Source: an uncultured Pelagibacteraceae bacterium
GTDB taxonomy: Bacteria; Pseudomonadota; Alphaproteobacteria; Pelagibacterales; Pelagibacteraceae
Length of the DNA: 44,314 nt
Reading direction: 5' to 3'
NCBI GenBank assembly: GCA_902574695.1
Contig: CACGON010000008.1
Location: 1 to 44,314, forward strand
Under the pieces are notes generated by a model that was not told where the DNA came from, did not search any database, and saw nothing but the letters and a program-made list of their open reading frames with translations. Positions 26,387 through 36,162 of the stretch are shown in pieces (the stretch's first letter is position 1; each line of letters starts with the position of its first letter). Made by a program: the position numbers and the translations under genes.

Positions 26387-26985
26387 TATAAATTTTGAGC
26401 CGCAACCATAGAAAGAAGCATTGGTAATGACAGCAAAGTATTTGTCCTTGAGAATAACATTGCTGTCTTTGCAGATTTAGCTTTTGTCTCAGGATCACAA
26501 TCAACAATACCTAATGCTTTTTTTTGATTAGGCCAAATAACAAACCAAACATTAAACGCCATAATTAAACCCAACCACATACCAATCCCTATAGCAGTAT
26601 TTTTTCCACCTCCAGAACCTACACCTAATGTCATGGCATCATGAAGGTACCCATTTAACCACGCCAGAATTAGACCAGAAACAATGGTAGCAAATGCAGC
26701 CCATCTGAAATAAAAAAGTGCGGATGGAGCTATTACTTTGCCTATGGCTGGTTTTTGTTCATCAGGTATGTTTGGCATGTTTGGGATTTGAACAAAATTG
26801 AAATACCATAATAATCCAATCCACATTATTGCTACTACTACGTGGATATACCTAAATAACCAACTCCAAAATATTCTATCAATATCAAAACCTTCATTAT
26901 TAAAGAACAGTCCTAAAAAAAGAAGTATAGATATAGCTATTGAAGTATGTATTGTTTTAGGTAGTGATGTTAAAATTTTATTCAT
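26383..26985 (-). CDS. PuuD-like (urate oxidase N-terminal domain) membrane protein without cytochrome c domain
   Basis: The 200 residues have about four to five membrane helices. The segments RYIHVVVAIMWIGLLWYFNFVQIP, FRWAAFATIVSGL, GMWLGLIMAFNVWFVIWPNQKKALG and SRTNTLLSLPMLLSMVAAQ match the membrane domain of PuuD, the cytochrome-linked urate hydroxylase known from alphaproteobacteria. Full PuuD proteins add a C-terminal cytochrome c domain with CxxCH; that is absent here, as no such motif occurs, and the N-terminal part also looks shortened. Urate oxidation therefore cannot be assumed; it may need a separate cytochrome or do something else. It stands alone between secF and uvrA with no purine-catabolism genes beside it. 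Confidence 0.72.
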   Translation of the reverse strand: MNKILTSLPKTIHTSIAISILLFLGLFFNNEGFDIDRIFWSWLFRYIHVVVAIMWIGLLWYFNFVQIPNMPNIPDEQKPAIGKVIAPSALFYFRWAAFATIVSGLILAWLNGYLHDAMTLGVGSGGGKNTAIGIGMWLGLIMAFNVWFVIWPNQKKALGIVDCDPETKAKSAKTAMLFSRTNTLLSLPMLLSMVAAQNLY

Positions 26986-27016
26986 AATTTAATAATATTA
27001 TATTTTATAAATATAT

Positions 27017-29893
27017 TTAAGCAATTTTTTTGATTTTATTTTCAAGCATATCTTTAAGGAATTGACCAGTATAACTTCCTTTTACTTTAACTATTTCCTC
27101 AGGTTTTCCCTCTGCGATGATATTTCCACCTTTTACACCACCATCTGGCCCCATATCTATTATGTGATCGGATGTTTTTATTACATCTAGATTATGCTCA
27201 ATAACTACTACGGTATTTCCAGTAGCTACAAATGTGTGCAGAATTTCCAAAAGTTTTTTTATATCATGTTGATGTAAACCAGTAGTTGGTTCATCTAATA
27301 TATACACTGTTCTACCAGTGGATCTTCTTGAAAGCTCTTTTGCTAGCTTTATTCTTTGGGCCTCTCCACCAGATAAAGTTGTGGCTTGTTGACCAATTTT
27401 TATATAACCCAAACCTACTTTTTTTAAGGTTAACAATTTAGATCTTATATTTGGAATATTCTCAAAATAATCACAACCTTCATCCACAGTCATATTAAGA
27501 ACATCTGCAATACTTTTGTCTTTAAATTTAATTTCTAAAGTTTCTCTGTTGTAACGACTTCCTTTACACTCATCGCAGGTTATATAAACATCAGGTAAAA
27601 AATGCATCTCATATGTAATTACACCATCACCTTCACAAGCTTCACATCTTCCACCTTTAACATTAAATGAAAACCTCCCTGGTTTATAACCTCTACTTTT
27701 TGACTCAGGCAAACTGGTAAACCAATCTCTTATTGGCCCAAATGCACCAGTGTAAGTCGCTGGGTTTGACCTTGGAGTTCTTCCAATTGGTGATTGATCA
27801 ATATTAATTATTTTATCAACCAACTCTATACCTTTAAAAGTTTTAAAAGGCATAGGTATCTTTCTTGACTTGTTATTGTTAAGACTTAAATTTAAAGCGT
27901 TGTAAAGTGTTTGTAAAATTAAAGTAGATTTTCCACTGCCAGAAACACCAGTTACACATGTGAAACATCCAAAGGGAATTTTTAAATTAACATTTTGTAA
28001 ATTATTTCCTGTTGCACCGCCTAGCTGCAAAAATCGACCATTTTTTGCCAATTTTCGATTTTTTGGTATTGGTATAAATTTTTTATTGGAAAGATATTTA
28101 CCAGTTATACTTGTTTCGCTTTTAATAATATCTGAATAAGAACCTTGTGCAATTACTTCACCTCCTTTATTACCAGCCTCAGGGCCTAAATCGATTATAT
28201 GATCAGCATTCTCCATAGTTTCAGTATCATGTTCGACAACAATAACTGTATTACCTAAGTCTCTTAATCTTTTTAAAGCATCTATAAGTTTTACGTTATC
28301 TTTTTGATGTAACCCAATAGAAGGCTCATCCAATACATACAAAACACCTGTTAAGCCTGATCCTATTTGAGATGCCAACCTTATACGTTGTGCTTCTCCA
28401 CCTGACAATGTTCCAGATTCTCTAGATAATGTTAAATAATCGAGTCCAACGTTTAATAAAAAATTTAATCTTTCATTAATTTCTTTAAGTATGTGTTCTG
28501 CTATTTTTAAATCTCGCTTGCTTAAATTATTTTCTAAATCTTTAAACCATTTTTGAGCTTCTGTTATTGACTTTTCTGTTACTTCACTAATATGTAAATT
28601 ATTTATTTTTACACATAATGCTTCATCTTTTAAACGATATCCTTTACATACCTCACATTTTGTATCCGACTGATATTGAGATATCTCCTCTCTTTTCCAA
28701 TCACTATCAGTTTCAAGATATCTACGTTCTAAATTGTTAATAACTCCCTCAAATGTCTTTTTATGGGAATACTTTTCATATCCATCATCGTAGCTAAACT
28801 TAATTTCCTCATCATCTGATCCATACAAGATAATATCTTTAATTTTTTTGGGAATTCTTTCCCATTTATCATTAAGAGAAAAATTATAGTGTTTTGCAAG
28901 AGACGATAGTGTTTGAGCATAATATAAACTAGAAGATTTTGCCCATGGCTCTATAGCACCATCTGCAATTGTTTTTTTTGTATTTGGAACAACTAAATTT
29001 GGATCAACATTTAATTTAATACCTATCCCTTCACATTCTTCGCAAGCACCATAGGGACTATTGAAAGAGAACAGCCTTGGTTCAATTTCTTCAATTGTAA
29101 AACCACTTTCTGGACATGCAAATTTAGATGAAAAAATAATTCTTTCAGTTTTACGATATTTACTAGGCAAAGTTTCATTTTCATACTCTACAAAAACTAA
29201 ACCATTTGCCAAATTTAGCGAGGTTTCCAGGGCTTCTGCTAATCTATTACCCAATGAGTTATTTAATACTATACGATCAACTAAAATATGAATATCGTGT
29301 TTGATCTTTTTATTTAGTTCAGGAACTTTATCTATATCGTAAAGCTCACCATCGACTTTAATTTTTCTAAATCCACGTTTCTTAAATCCTTGTATATCTT
29401 TTTTGTATTCACCTTTACGTCCTCTAACTACTGGCGCATAAATAAAAATAGTTGATTTTTTTGGTATCTCTTTAATTTTATCAACCATTTGACTTATAGT
29501 TTGTGACTCTATTTTTTTTCCAGTAAATGGTGAGTAGGGTATACCAGCTCTTGCGTACAATACTCTCATATAGTCATAAATTTCAGTTACAGTTGCGACT
29601 GTTGATCTCGGGTTTTTTGATGTATTTTTTTGCTCAATCGATATAGCTGGGCTTAAGCCTTCAATTAAATCAACATTTGGTTTTTTCATTTTATCTAAAA
29701 ACTGACGAGCATATGCAGATAAACTTTCTACATATCTTCTTTGACCCTCAGCATAGATTGTATCGAAGGCTAATGAAGATTTTCCTGAGCCGGAAAGCCC
29801 AGTAATTACCACAAATTTTTCTTTTGGTATGGTTAAAGATACATTTTTTAAATTATGTTCTTTTGCCCCTTTAATAACTATGTTTTTGAGCAT
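27017..29893 (-). CDS. uvrA: Excinuclease ABC subunit A
   Basis: Damage-recognition ATPase of nucleotide excision repair. The 958 residues form two ABC modules: Walker [10 protein letters not shown] (32-40) and GVSGSGKST (near 650), and signatures [15 protein letters not shown] and [17 protein letters not shown]. The C-terminal zinc module CEACEGDG[11 protein letters not shown] is intact. In the first zinc knuckle the usual CPxC reads CPES, leaving CEECEG; as I recall this loss is common in alphaproteobacteria. It is divergent from ssb across 89 bases containing a long palindrome. Confidence 0.97.
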   Translation of the reverse strand: MLKNIVIKGAKEHNLKNVSLTIPKEKFVVITGLSGSGKSSLAFDTIYAEGQRRYVESLSAYARQFLDKMKKPNVDLIEGLSPAISIEQKNTSKNPRSTVATVTEIYDYMRVLYARAGIPYSPFTGKKIESQTISQMVDKIKEIPKKSTIFIYAPVVRGRKGEYKKDIQGFKKRGFRKIKVDGELYDIDKVPELNKKIKHDIHILVDRIVLNNSLGNRLAEALETSLNLANGLVFVEYENETLPSKYRKTERIIFSSKFACPESGFTIEEIEPRLFSFNSPYGACEECEGIGIKLNVDPNLVVPNTKKTIADGAIEPWAKSSSLYYAQTLSSLAKHYNFSLNDKWERIPKKIKDIILYGSDDEEIKFSYDDGYEKYSHKKTFEGVINNLERRYLETDSDWKREEISQYQSDTKCEVCKGYRLKDEALCVKINNLHISEVTEKSITEAQKWFKDLENNLSKRDLKIAEHILKEINERLNFLLNVGLDYLTLSRESGTLSGGEAQRIRLASQIGSGLTGVLYVLDEPSIGLHQKDNVKLIDALKRLRDLGNTVIVVEHDTETMENADHIIDLGPEAGNKGGEVIAQGSYSDIIKSETSITGKYLSNKKFIPIPKNRKLAKNGRFLQLGGATGNNLQNVNLKIPFGCFTCVTGVSGSGKSTLILQTLYNALNLSLNNNKSRKIPMPFKTFKGIELVDKIINIDQSPIGRTPRSNPATYTGAFGPIRDWFTSLPESKSRGYKPGRFSFNVKGGRCEACEGDGVITYEMHFLPDVYITCDECKGSRYNRETLEIKFKDKSIADVLNMTVDEGCDYFENIPNIRSKLLTLKKVGLGYIKIGQQATTLSGGEAQRIKLAKELSRRSTGRTVYILDEPTTGLHQHDIKKLLEILHTFVATGNTVVVIEHNLDVIKTSDHIIDMGPDGGVKGGNIIAEGKPEEIVKVKGSYTGQFLKDMLENKIKKIA

Positions 29894-29939
29894 AATTTTT
29901 GTTGCTTTAAATAAATAAAATTAATATTCAAGTTGTTTT

Positions 29940-29970
29940 ATGATATAAATATTAATTATATTTATATCAT
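29940..29970. promoter_or_regulatory. 31-bp palindrome in the uvrA/ssb divergent region, overlapping a candidate ssb promoter
   Basis: Perfect 13-base arms, ATGATATAAATAT at 29940-29952 and its reverse complement at 29958-29970, flank the 5-base centre TAATT. A plausible ssb promoter lies across it: TTGTTT at 29933-29938, then TTATAT at 29956-29961 after 17 bases, with the ssb ATG at 29983. A homodimer operator or a transcript hairpin would both fit. No GTTC-N7-GTTC alphaproteobacterial LexA box is visible nearby. Confidence 0.55.
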
Positions 29971-29982
29971 CTTTAAAATATT

Positions 29983-30432
29983 ATGGCTGGAAGTTTAAAT
30001 AAAGTATTATTAATTGGTCGTTTAGGCGCAGATCCTGAAATCAAAGAAATGGTGAATGGTAAAAGCGTTGCTAGACTTAGTTTAGCGACAAGTCAATCTT
30101 GGAAAGACAAGAATAGTGGTGAAAAAAAAGAAAAAACTGAATGGCACCGTATAGTTGTATTTAATGAAGGTTTAGTTAATGTTGTTAAACAGTATTTAAA
30201 AAAAGGTGCCCAAATTTATGTAGAAGGACAAATTTCTACTCGTAAATGGAAAGATGAAAGCACTGGTCAAGATAAGTATTCTACCGAAGTAGTTATTCAA
30301 GGTTATAATTCTTCATTAACTATGTTAGGGGGAGGAAATAATAGCCCAGCTCTAAATCAAGATAGCTCTAAGTCTTTAGAAAATACATCTCAAGCATCTC
30401 AAAACGATTTGGATGATGAAATTCCATTTTAG
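29983..30432 (+). CDS. ssb: Single-stranded DNA-binding protein
   Basis: Coats single-stranded DNA in replication, recombination and repair. The OB fold covers about residues 1-110 ([47 protein letters not shown]). A short Ser/Asn/Gln-rich linker leads to the acidic tip DLDDEIPF, which recruits partner proteins. The 149 residues are typical. There is no clear ribosome binding site. It is followed five bases later by gyrA, a pairing common in alphaproteobacteria. Confidence 0.96.
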   Translation: MAGSLNKVLLIGRLGADPEIKEMVNGKSVARLSLATSQSWKDKNSGEKKEKTEWHRIVVFNEGLVNVVKQYLKKGAQIYVEGQISTRKWKDESTGQDKYSTEVVIQGYNSSLTMLGGGNNSPALNQDSSKSLENTSQASQNDLDDEIPF

Positions 30433-30437
30433 TTTTT

Positions 30438-33017
30438 ATGCCAGAAATAGAAAAAATCAAAAATAATAATATTAAACCAATAGCAATGTATGATGAGATG
30501 AGCTCATCATATTTGTCTTACGCAATGAGCGTAATAGTAAGTAGAGCTTTACCAGACATAAGAGATGGCCTTAAACCTGTTCATAGAAGAATAATTTTTG
30601 CTATGCATAAAGGTGGCTTTGATTGGACAAAGCAGTTTCGTAAATCAGCAAGAATTGTTGGTGATGTTATAGGTAAATACCATCCTCACGGGGATCAAGC
30701 AGTTTATGACGCTTTAGTAAGAATGGTGCAAGATTTTTCGATGAGTATTCCTTTAATAGATGGACAAGGCAATTTTGGTTCAATAGATGGGGATCCTCCT
30801 GCAGCAATGAGATATACCGAAACGAAACTTGCAAAGATTTCCCAATATTTGATTGATGACATCGATAAACAAACTGTTTTATTTAAAAGTAATTATGATG
30901 AAACAGAGCAAGAACCCGTTGTTTTACCTGCTCAATATCCAAATCTTTTAGTCAATGGTGCAGGAGGTATTGCTGTAGGAATGGCGACAAGTATACCCCC
31001 TCACAATCTTGGAGAGGTAATAGATGGAACCTTAGCTTTCATTAATAATAAAGATATTAAAATTAATGAATTAATGAAACACATACCAGGACCAGACTTT
31101 CCCACTGGTGGAACAATTATAGGAAAAAGTATTTTAAAAGAGGGCTATAAAAATGGCAGAGGGTCTTTTAAAATAAGAGGAGAAATTAAAATTGAGCAAA
31201 GATCAAATGGAAAAGAACGTATAGTTATTACCTCAATACCATATCAAGTTAATAAATCTACACTTAATGAAAGGATCGTTGAATTAGTAAGAGAAAAAAA
31301 AATAGAAGGTATTAGCGATATTAGAGATGAGTCTAATCGTGATGGTATTAGAGTTGCGATCGACTTAAGACGAGGAGTCGAGCCAGAAACTGTTAAAAGA
31401 CAATTATATAAATATACATCAATAGAAAGCTCTTTTGGGTTTAATACATTAGCAATTGTAGATCAAAAACCAAAAAACTGTAATCTTAAAGACTTTATTG
31501 ATCATTTTTTAAAATTTAGAGAAGATGTAGTTATAAAAAAAACCAAGTTTGACCTAAAAAAAGCAGAAGACAGAGCGCACATTTTAATTGGATTATCAGT
31601 CTCTGTAGAAAATTTAGACAAAGTAATTAAAATCATTAGATCTTCAAAAACACCTGATGATGCCAAAAAAGATTTATCAAAAATAAAATGGAAAATTAAC
31701 AAAACTTCAAAATTTATTAAAATGATTGGCAATCAAAACCTTAAAAGTGGCTACACATTAAGCAACACACAAATCCATGCCATATTAGAGTTAAGACTTC
31801 AAAAGTTGACCGCAATGGGCATAAACGAAATTGAAGTTGAGATTAAAAAACTTTCAGAACTAATTATTAAATTTAAAAAAATTATTAATTCAAAAAAAGA
31901 ATTAATGAATGTTATAAGCCATGAATTAAAAAGTATAAAAGAAAAATTTGCTACCCCAAGGCGTACTAAAATTATTGATGCTGTATTAAATTATGATATA
32001 GAAGAAACAATTCAAAAAGAGTCTGTTTTAATTACAGTAACTTTACAAGGATATATCAAAAGAGGGTCGTTAAGTGCAGTAAAACAACAAAAAAGAGGTG
32101 GCAAGGGAAAATCTGGTATTAAGACAAGGCAAGAAGACTCTGTTGTACAAACTTTATCAGTCAATACACATACATCGGTTCTTTTCTTTTCAACCGAAGG
32201 ACTTGTATATAAAATAAAAGCTTGGAAAATCCCTGAGGGAACATCCTCTTCAAAAGGAAAATCTTTATTTAATATTTTACCCCTTAAAAATCATCAATCT
32301 ATAAGTTCTATTATGCCATTTCCTGAGGAGAAGACTGAGAAAAAAGATATGAATATAATTTTTGCAACAAGTTCAGGCAAAATTAGAAAAAATAGCTTAG
32401 ACGATTTTTCTTCAATAAATGCTTCTGGAAAAATAGCAATGAAATTGGATACTAATGACAAAATAATAGGTGTCAAAATTTGCAAAGACGATCAAGATAT
32501 TGTTTTAAGTACAAAATTAGGAAAATGCATCAGATTTGAGTCAAAAAAATTAAGAGTTTTCAAAGGCAGATCATCAAAGGGCATAAGAGGGCTAAATCTT
32601 GCAGAAAATGATGAAATAGTCTCATTATTTATTATTGATCATAATCAATCAAATGGTTCGAAAAAAAATAAAAAAGATGAATTACTAGAAACTAAGGCAA
32701 AGGAAAAATTTATTTTATCAATAACAGAAAATGGTTATGGAAAAAGAACATCACATTACGATTTTAGAGTAACAAATAGGGGCGGCAAAGGAATTATTGG
32801 TATAGTGAATTCACAAAGAAATGGCAATGTATCGTCATCATTCCCAGTAGATAGTGGTGATGAAATACTAATATCTACTAATAAAGGTCGTGTAATTCGA
32901 GTAGCCGTTAAAGAAATAAGAGTTGCAGGAAGGAATACCCAAGGTGTAAGAATTATTAAACTTTCAGGTGATGAAAAAGTTGTATCTGCAATTAAAATAG
33001 AGGACAATTTAATATAA
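30438..33017 (+). CDS. gyrA: DNA gyrase subunit A
   Basis: Breaks and rejoins DNA in the ATP-driven negative supercoiling done by GyrA2B2. Active-site Tyr126 is in AAMRYTE. The quinolone-pocket segment [18 protein letters not shown] has Gln87 at the position of E. coli Ser83, while Asp91 matches E. coli Asp87. The GyrA box of the C-terminal wrapping domain reads [11 protein letters not shown] (about 551-561), separating it from ParC. The length of 859 residues is normal. It ends with a TAATG overlap onto coaD. Confidence 0.97.
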   Translation: MPEIEKIKNNNIKPIAMYDEMSSSYLSYAMSVIVSRALPDIRDGLKPVHRRIIFAMHKGGFDWTKQFRKSARIVGDVIGKYHPHGDQAVYDALVRMVQDFSMSIPLIDGQGNFGSIDGDPPAAMRYTETKLAKISQYLIDDIDKQTVLFKSNYDETEQEPVVLPAQYPNLLVNGAGGIAVGMATSIPPHNLGEVIDGTLAFINNKDIKINELMKHIPGPDFPTGGTIIGKSILKEGYKNGRGSFKIRGEIKIEQRSNGKERIVITSIPYQVNKSTLNERIVELVREKKIEGISDIRDESNRDGIRVAIDLRRGVEPETVKRQLYKYTSIESSFGFNTLAIVDQKPKNCNLKDFIDHFLKFREDVVIKKTKFDLKKAEDRAHILIGLSVSVENLDKVIKIIRSSKTPDDAKKDLSKIKWKINKTSKFIKMIGNQNLKSGYTLSNTQIHAILELRLQKLTAMGINEIEVEIKKLSELIIKFKKIINSKKELMNVISHELKSIKEKFATPRRTKIIDAVLNYDIEETIQKESVLITVTLQGYIKRGSLSAVKQQKRGGKGKSGIKTRQEDSVVQTLSVNTHTSVLFFSTEGLVYKIKAWKIPEGTSSSKGKSLFNILPLKNHQSISSIMPFPEEKTEKKDMNIIFATSSGKIRKNSLDDFSSINASGKIAMKLDTNDKIIGVKICKDDQDIVLSTKLGKCIRFESKKLRVFKGRSSKGIRGLNLAENDEIVSLFIIDHNQSNGSKKNKKDELLETKAKEKFILSITENGYGKRTSHYDFRVTNRGGKGIIGIVNSQRNGNVSSSFPVDSGDEILISTNKGRVIRVAVKEIRVAGRNTQGVRIIKLSGDEKVVSAIKIEDNLI

Positions 33018-33511
33018 TGACAAAAACTATTTTATACCCTGGAACATTTGACCCAATAACTTATGGACATATTGATTTAATTAAAAAAGCTTTAAAAATT
33101 GGAGATAAGATAATAGTAGCAATATCTGAAAATGGGAAGAAAAACTATCTATTTGAACCAGATGAGAGAGTTACGTTAGTGAAAAACTCGCTCTTTAAAG
33201 ATTTGAAGATGAACCCAAAAAAAATAAAAGTAATTTCTTTTAATTCACTCACTACAGAACTCTGCAAAAAGAATAATGCTAATATTATATTAAGAGGTTT
33301 AAGAGCTGTATCTGATTTTGAATATGAGTTTCAACTAGCTGGTATGAATAGAAAATTAAACCATAATATTGAAACAATGTTTTTGATGTCGGATGTTGAA
33401 AATCAAATTATATCGTCGAAATTTGTTAAAGAAATAATTGAATTACGAGGAAATGTTAATAAATTTACCTCAAAAAGTGTTATTAAGGCTTTAAAGGAAA
33501 AATATGCATAA
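33017..33511 (+). CDS. coaD: Phosphopantetheine adenylyltransferase
   Basis: Transfers AMP from ATP to 4'-phosphopantetheine, the penultimate step of coenzyme A synthesis. The 164 residues have the nucleotidyltransferase motif GTFDPITYGHID (the T/HxGH box), ILRGLRAVSDFEYEFQLAGMNR, and ISSKFVKEI near the C terminus. The gyrA-coaD-cyclophilin order is conserved in alphaproteobacteria. It overlaps the next gene by 8 bases (ATGCATAA). Confidence 0.96.
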   Translation: MTKTILYPGTFDPITYGHIDLIKKALKIGDKIIVAISENGKKNYLFEPDERVTLVKNSLFKDLKMNPKKIKVISFNSLTTELCKKNNANIILRGLRAVSDFEYEFQLAGMNRKLNHNIETMFLMSDVENQIISSKFVKEIIELRGNVNKFTSKSVIKALKEKYA

Positions 33512-34058
33512 AATATTCTTAATTATCTTTTTTTTTTTAACAATAACTAATGCAACCCAATCAAAGGAGAATATTATGATACTAAAATTAAAAGATGGTG
33601 ATGTGGAAATTCAATTATTTCCAGATGTTGCACCTAAGCATGTAGAGAGAATTCAAAAATTAGCAAATGATGGACAGTATGATAATGTAGTTTTCCATAG
33701 AGTGATTGATGGATTTATGGCACAAACTGGTGATGTAAAATTTGGAAATTCATCAAATGACAGTTTTGATATTAATAGAGCAGGCATGGGAGGATCCAAT
33801 CTTCCAAATCTAAAAGCTGAATTTAATAGTCTACCACATGAAAAAGGGACTTTATCTATGGCAAGATCATCTGATCCTGATAGCGCAAATAGCCAATTTT
33901 TTATTTGTTTTGAAGCTGCTCCTCATTTAGACAGAAATTACACAGTATTTGGAAAGGTAATAAACGGTATGGAATTCGTTGATAAAATTAAAAGAGGCGA
34001 AGGACAAAATGGTGCTGTAACTAATCCTGATAAAATAATTAGCTTTAAATCTAAGTAG
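33504..34058 (+). CDS. Cyclophilin-type peptidyl-prolyl isomerase with optional signal peptide
   Basis: Catalyses cis-trans isomerisation of proline peptide bonds. The full frame is 184 residues: a probable Sec signal at 1-20 (HK, then IFLIIFFFLTIT, then NATQS), then a complete cyclophilin domain with VVFHRVIDGFMAQTGD, GTLSMARSSDPDSANSQFFICF and LDRNYTVFGKV. The catalytic arginine and the FMAQTGD and SQFFI motifs are present. The start at 33504 overlaps coaD by 8 bases, but a second in-frame ATG at 33576 has an excellent AAAGGAG six bases upstream and begins exactly at the domain (MILKLKDGDVEIQLFP), like the cytosolic PpiB form. In many alphaproteobacteria two tandem cyclophilin genes, exported and cytosolic, occupy this position; here there is one. 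Confidence 0.93.
   Translation: MHKIFLIIFFFLTITNATQSKENIMILKLKDGDVEIQLFPDVAPKHVERIQKLANDGQYDNVVFHRVIDGFMAQTGDVKFGNSSNDSFDINRAGMGGSNLPNLKAEFNSLPHEKGTLSMARSSDPDSANSQFFICFEAAPHLDRNYTVFGKVINGMEFVDKIKRGEGQNGAVTNPDKIISFKSK
33563..33569 (+). promoter_or_regulatory. Internal Shine-Dalgarno sequence in the cyclophilin gene
   Basis: AAAGGAG ends six bases before an in-frame ATG at 33576-33578, at ideal spacing. In a genome where most starts lack a recognisable ribosome binding site, this is among the two or three best in the window. It would yield a 160-residue protein without the signal peptide. Confidence 0.65.
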
Positions 34059-34066
34059 CATGATAA

Positions 34067-35179
34067 ATGACATTAAAAAAATTTTCTTTTAATGTTGATA
34101 GTAATGATAATTTAGCTAGGACAGGTATTATTAAAACCCATAGAGGCGAAATTAGAACTCCAGCATTTATGCCTGTTGGTACCCAAGCTACTGTTAAAGC
34201 AACTTTTGTAGATGATATAAAAAAAACTGGCGCAGACATAATATTAGGCAATACATATCATTTAATGATAAGACCAGGTGTTGAAAGAATTGAAGACGCT
34301 GGCGGATTACATAAATTTATGAATTGGCCATATCCAATACTTACCGACTCTGGTGGTTTTCAAGTTATGTCCTTATCAAAACTTACTAAAATTGACCAAG
34401 AGAGAGGAGCTATTTTTAATTCTCATATTGATGGGAAAGAATTTATTTTAAGTCCGGAAGAAAGTATCAGAATCCAAAAAGGTCTTAATTCAGATATATT
34501 AATGGTATTAGATGAGTGTCCAAAAAAAACAAATGATAAAAAAATCATTAAAAAATCATTAGATTTATCAACTTATTGGGCTGACAGATCTAAAAATGCT
34601 TTTGGTTCAAATCCTAACAAAGCTTTGTTTGGCATTGTGCAGGGTGGTTTATTTGATGATTTGCGTATTGAATCATTAAATCAATTAGAAAATATCGGTT
34701 TTGATGGTTATGCTCTTGGCGGATTAGCTGTTGGTGAAACACAAAACGAGATGTTTAAAGTTTTAGATAACATTACCAATTACATGCCTAGAAATAAACC
34801 CAGATATCTAATGGGTGTTGGTACACCAGCAGATATCTTAGGTGCCGTTAAAAGAGGTATTGATATGTTTGATTGTGTAATGCCATCAAGGTCAGGAAGA
34901 ACAGGATTAGCTTTTACGTGGAAAGGAAGATTAAATCTTAGAAACTCAAAATATCAAAAGGATAATACACCCCTTGACGAAAAATGTGACAAATTTAACC
35001 TAAATAAATATTCAAAAAATTACATGAATCATCTCTTTAATACTAACGAAATATTAGCATCAATGTTGCTTACGCTTCATAATATCAATTTTTATCAGGA
35101 TTTAATGCAATCAATAAGAGATAATATAAAAAAAGGAACCTTTTTAGAGTTTCATGATAAATATATTAATATCTTGTGA
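34067..35179 (+). CDS. tgt: tRNA-guanine transglycosylase with degraded zinc site
   Basis: Exchanges guanine-34 for preQ1 in tRNAs with GUN anticodons, on the way to queuosine. The 370 residues form a TIM barrel with LTDSGGFQVMSL (Asp94, general base position), GIVQGGLFDDLR, ALGGLAVGE and DMFDCVMPSRSGRTG (nucleophile position Asp269). The C-terminal zinc motif is abnormal: the usual CxCxxC reads CDKFNL, so Cys307 remains but the second and third cysteines are Lys309 and Leu312; the final ligand His338 (TLHN) is kept. The rest of the block (PLDEKC, YSKNYMNHLF, EILASMLLTLHN) is well conserved. queA, often next door, is absent here. It may still fold without zinc or be impaired. Confidence 0.92.
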   Translation: MTLKKFSFNVDSNDNLARTGIIKTHRGEIRTPAFMPVGTQATVKATFVDDIKKTGADIILGNTYHLMIRPGVERIEDAGGLHKFMNWPYPILTDSGGFQVMSLSKLTKIDQERGAIFNSHIDGKEFILSPEESIRIQKGLNSDILMVLDECPKKTNDKKIIKKSLDLSTYWADRSKNAFGSNPNKALFGIVQGGLFDDLRIESLNQLENIGFDGYALGGLAVGETQNEMFKVLDNITNYMPRNKPRYLMGVGTPADILGAVKRGIDMFDCVMPSRSGRTGLAFTWKGRLNLRNSKYQKDNTPLDEKCDKFNLNKYSKNYMNHLFNTNEILASMLLTLHNINFYQDLMQSIRDNIKKGTFLEFHDKYINIL

Positions 35180-35192
35180 TACTTTTTATTCG

Positions 35193-35220
35193 TTGATTAT
35201 ATTTAAAAAAACATTATAAG
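35193..35220 (+). promoter_or_regulatory. Candidate promoter of tRNA-Lys
   Basis: TTGATT at 35193-35198 and TATAAG at 35215-35220 are spaced by 16 bases and end 10 bases before the first base of the tRNA. The close match to sigma-70 hexamers and the position fit a strong tRNA promoter in the short gap after tgt. Confidence 0.65.
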
Positions 35221-35230
35221 AAACGACTTT

Positions 35231-35306
<76 letters not shown>

Positions 35307-35313
35307 TTTTTTT

Positions 35314-36162
35314 ATGATAAACGTATGTATTGTTAAACCAAAGAATTACGTACATTATCAAGCTTTCATAGAGATTGCTGAACTTTTACATTTTTCACTA
35401 CTTGACTTAAATTATAAATCTCAGATTACTTTTAATTATTTTGATGAAAAACCTGAGTCATTAAACATAGTATTTGGTGCACATTTACTAAATGACGACT
35501 TAATAGATATTATACCAAAGAATACCGTAATATTTAATACTGAACAAATTGAGTCAATTACTAAAGAGTGGAGCTCAAAACTTTTAAAACTTGCATCAAA
35601 AAAGATTACATTTTGGGATTATAGTAAATACAATTTAGATTATTTATTCAAAAAAATTCAAATAAAAGGCGAACTATTTCAAATTGGTTATCAGAAAGAA
35701 CTTCATCGCATCGAACATAAAAAAAATAAAGATATAGATGTTTTATTTTATGGATCAGTTAATCCAAGAAGGAAAGAAGTATTAGATGAATTAATTAAAA
35801 AAAAAATAAAGGTAAAATCGCTCTTTGGTGTCTATGGAAAAGAAAGAGATGATATTATAGCAAATTCAAAAATTATTTTAAATATGCACATGTATGACTC
35901 AAAAATCTTTGAAATAATAAGGGTTTTTTATTTGCTAACAAATGGCATAGCTGTTGTAAGTGAAGTAGGTGAAAATACAAAATATAATAATGATTATTTA
36001 AATTATATTTGTAGTTGTCATTATGAAAATCTTGAAGAAAGAATATTTCATTTACTTAAAAATGACGATGAAAGAGAGACATTAGCAATTAACGGATTGG
36101 ATAGAATTAAAAAATTTCCACAACATATTTTTACAAATAAAATAATTTCTAATTTATTTTAG
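35314..36162 (+). CDS. Glycosyltransferase-like protein (GT-B, group 1 / CgeB-like), substrate unknown
   Basis: The 282 residues match the C-terminal half of GT-B glycosyltransferases: DIDVLFYGSVNPRRKEVLDEL at the start of the nucleotide-sugar domain, then SLFGVYGKERDDIIANSKIILNMHMYDSKIFEIIR and YLLTNGIAVVSEVGENTKY, which resemble the donor-binding region with its conserved acidic residues. The N-terminal half is divergent. The sugar and acceptor cannot be told. I set the start at 35314 (MINVCIV), seven bases after the tRNA; an open frame reaching back to 35272 would run through the tRNA and is not credible. No other polysaccharide gene adjoins it. It is convergent with the M48 protease gene, sharing a TTAG at the stops. 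It may be read through from the tRNA promoter. Confidence 0.8.
   Translation: MINVCIVKPKNYVHYQAFIEIAELLHFSLLDLNYKSQITFNYFDEKPESLNIVFGAHLLNDDLIDIIPKNTVIFNTEQIESITKEWSSKLLKLASKKITFWDYSKYNLDYLFKKIQIKGELFQIGYQKELHRIEHKKNKDIDVLFYGSVNPRRKEVLDELIKKKIKVKSLFGVYGKERDDIIANSKIILNMHMYDSKIFEIIRVFYLLTNGIAVVSEVGENTKYNNDYLNYICSCHYENLEERIFHLLKNDDERETLAINGLDRIKKFPQHIFTNKIISNLF

Noticed and set aside
27017-29893. UvrA first zinc knuckle with CPES instead of CPxC as a zinc-sparing change
   Set aside because: As I recall, the same substitution is frequent in alphaproteobacterial UvrA, so it is unlikely to be specific to this lineage.
29894-29982. LexA/SOS box between uvrA and ssb
   Set aside because: No GTTC-N7-GTTC or CTGT-N8-ACAG pattern is present; only the A/T palindrome is seen.
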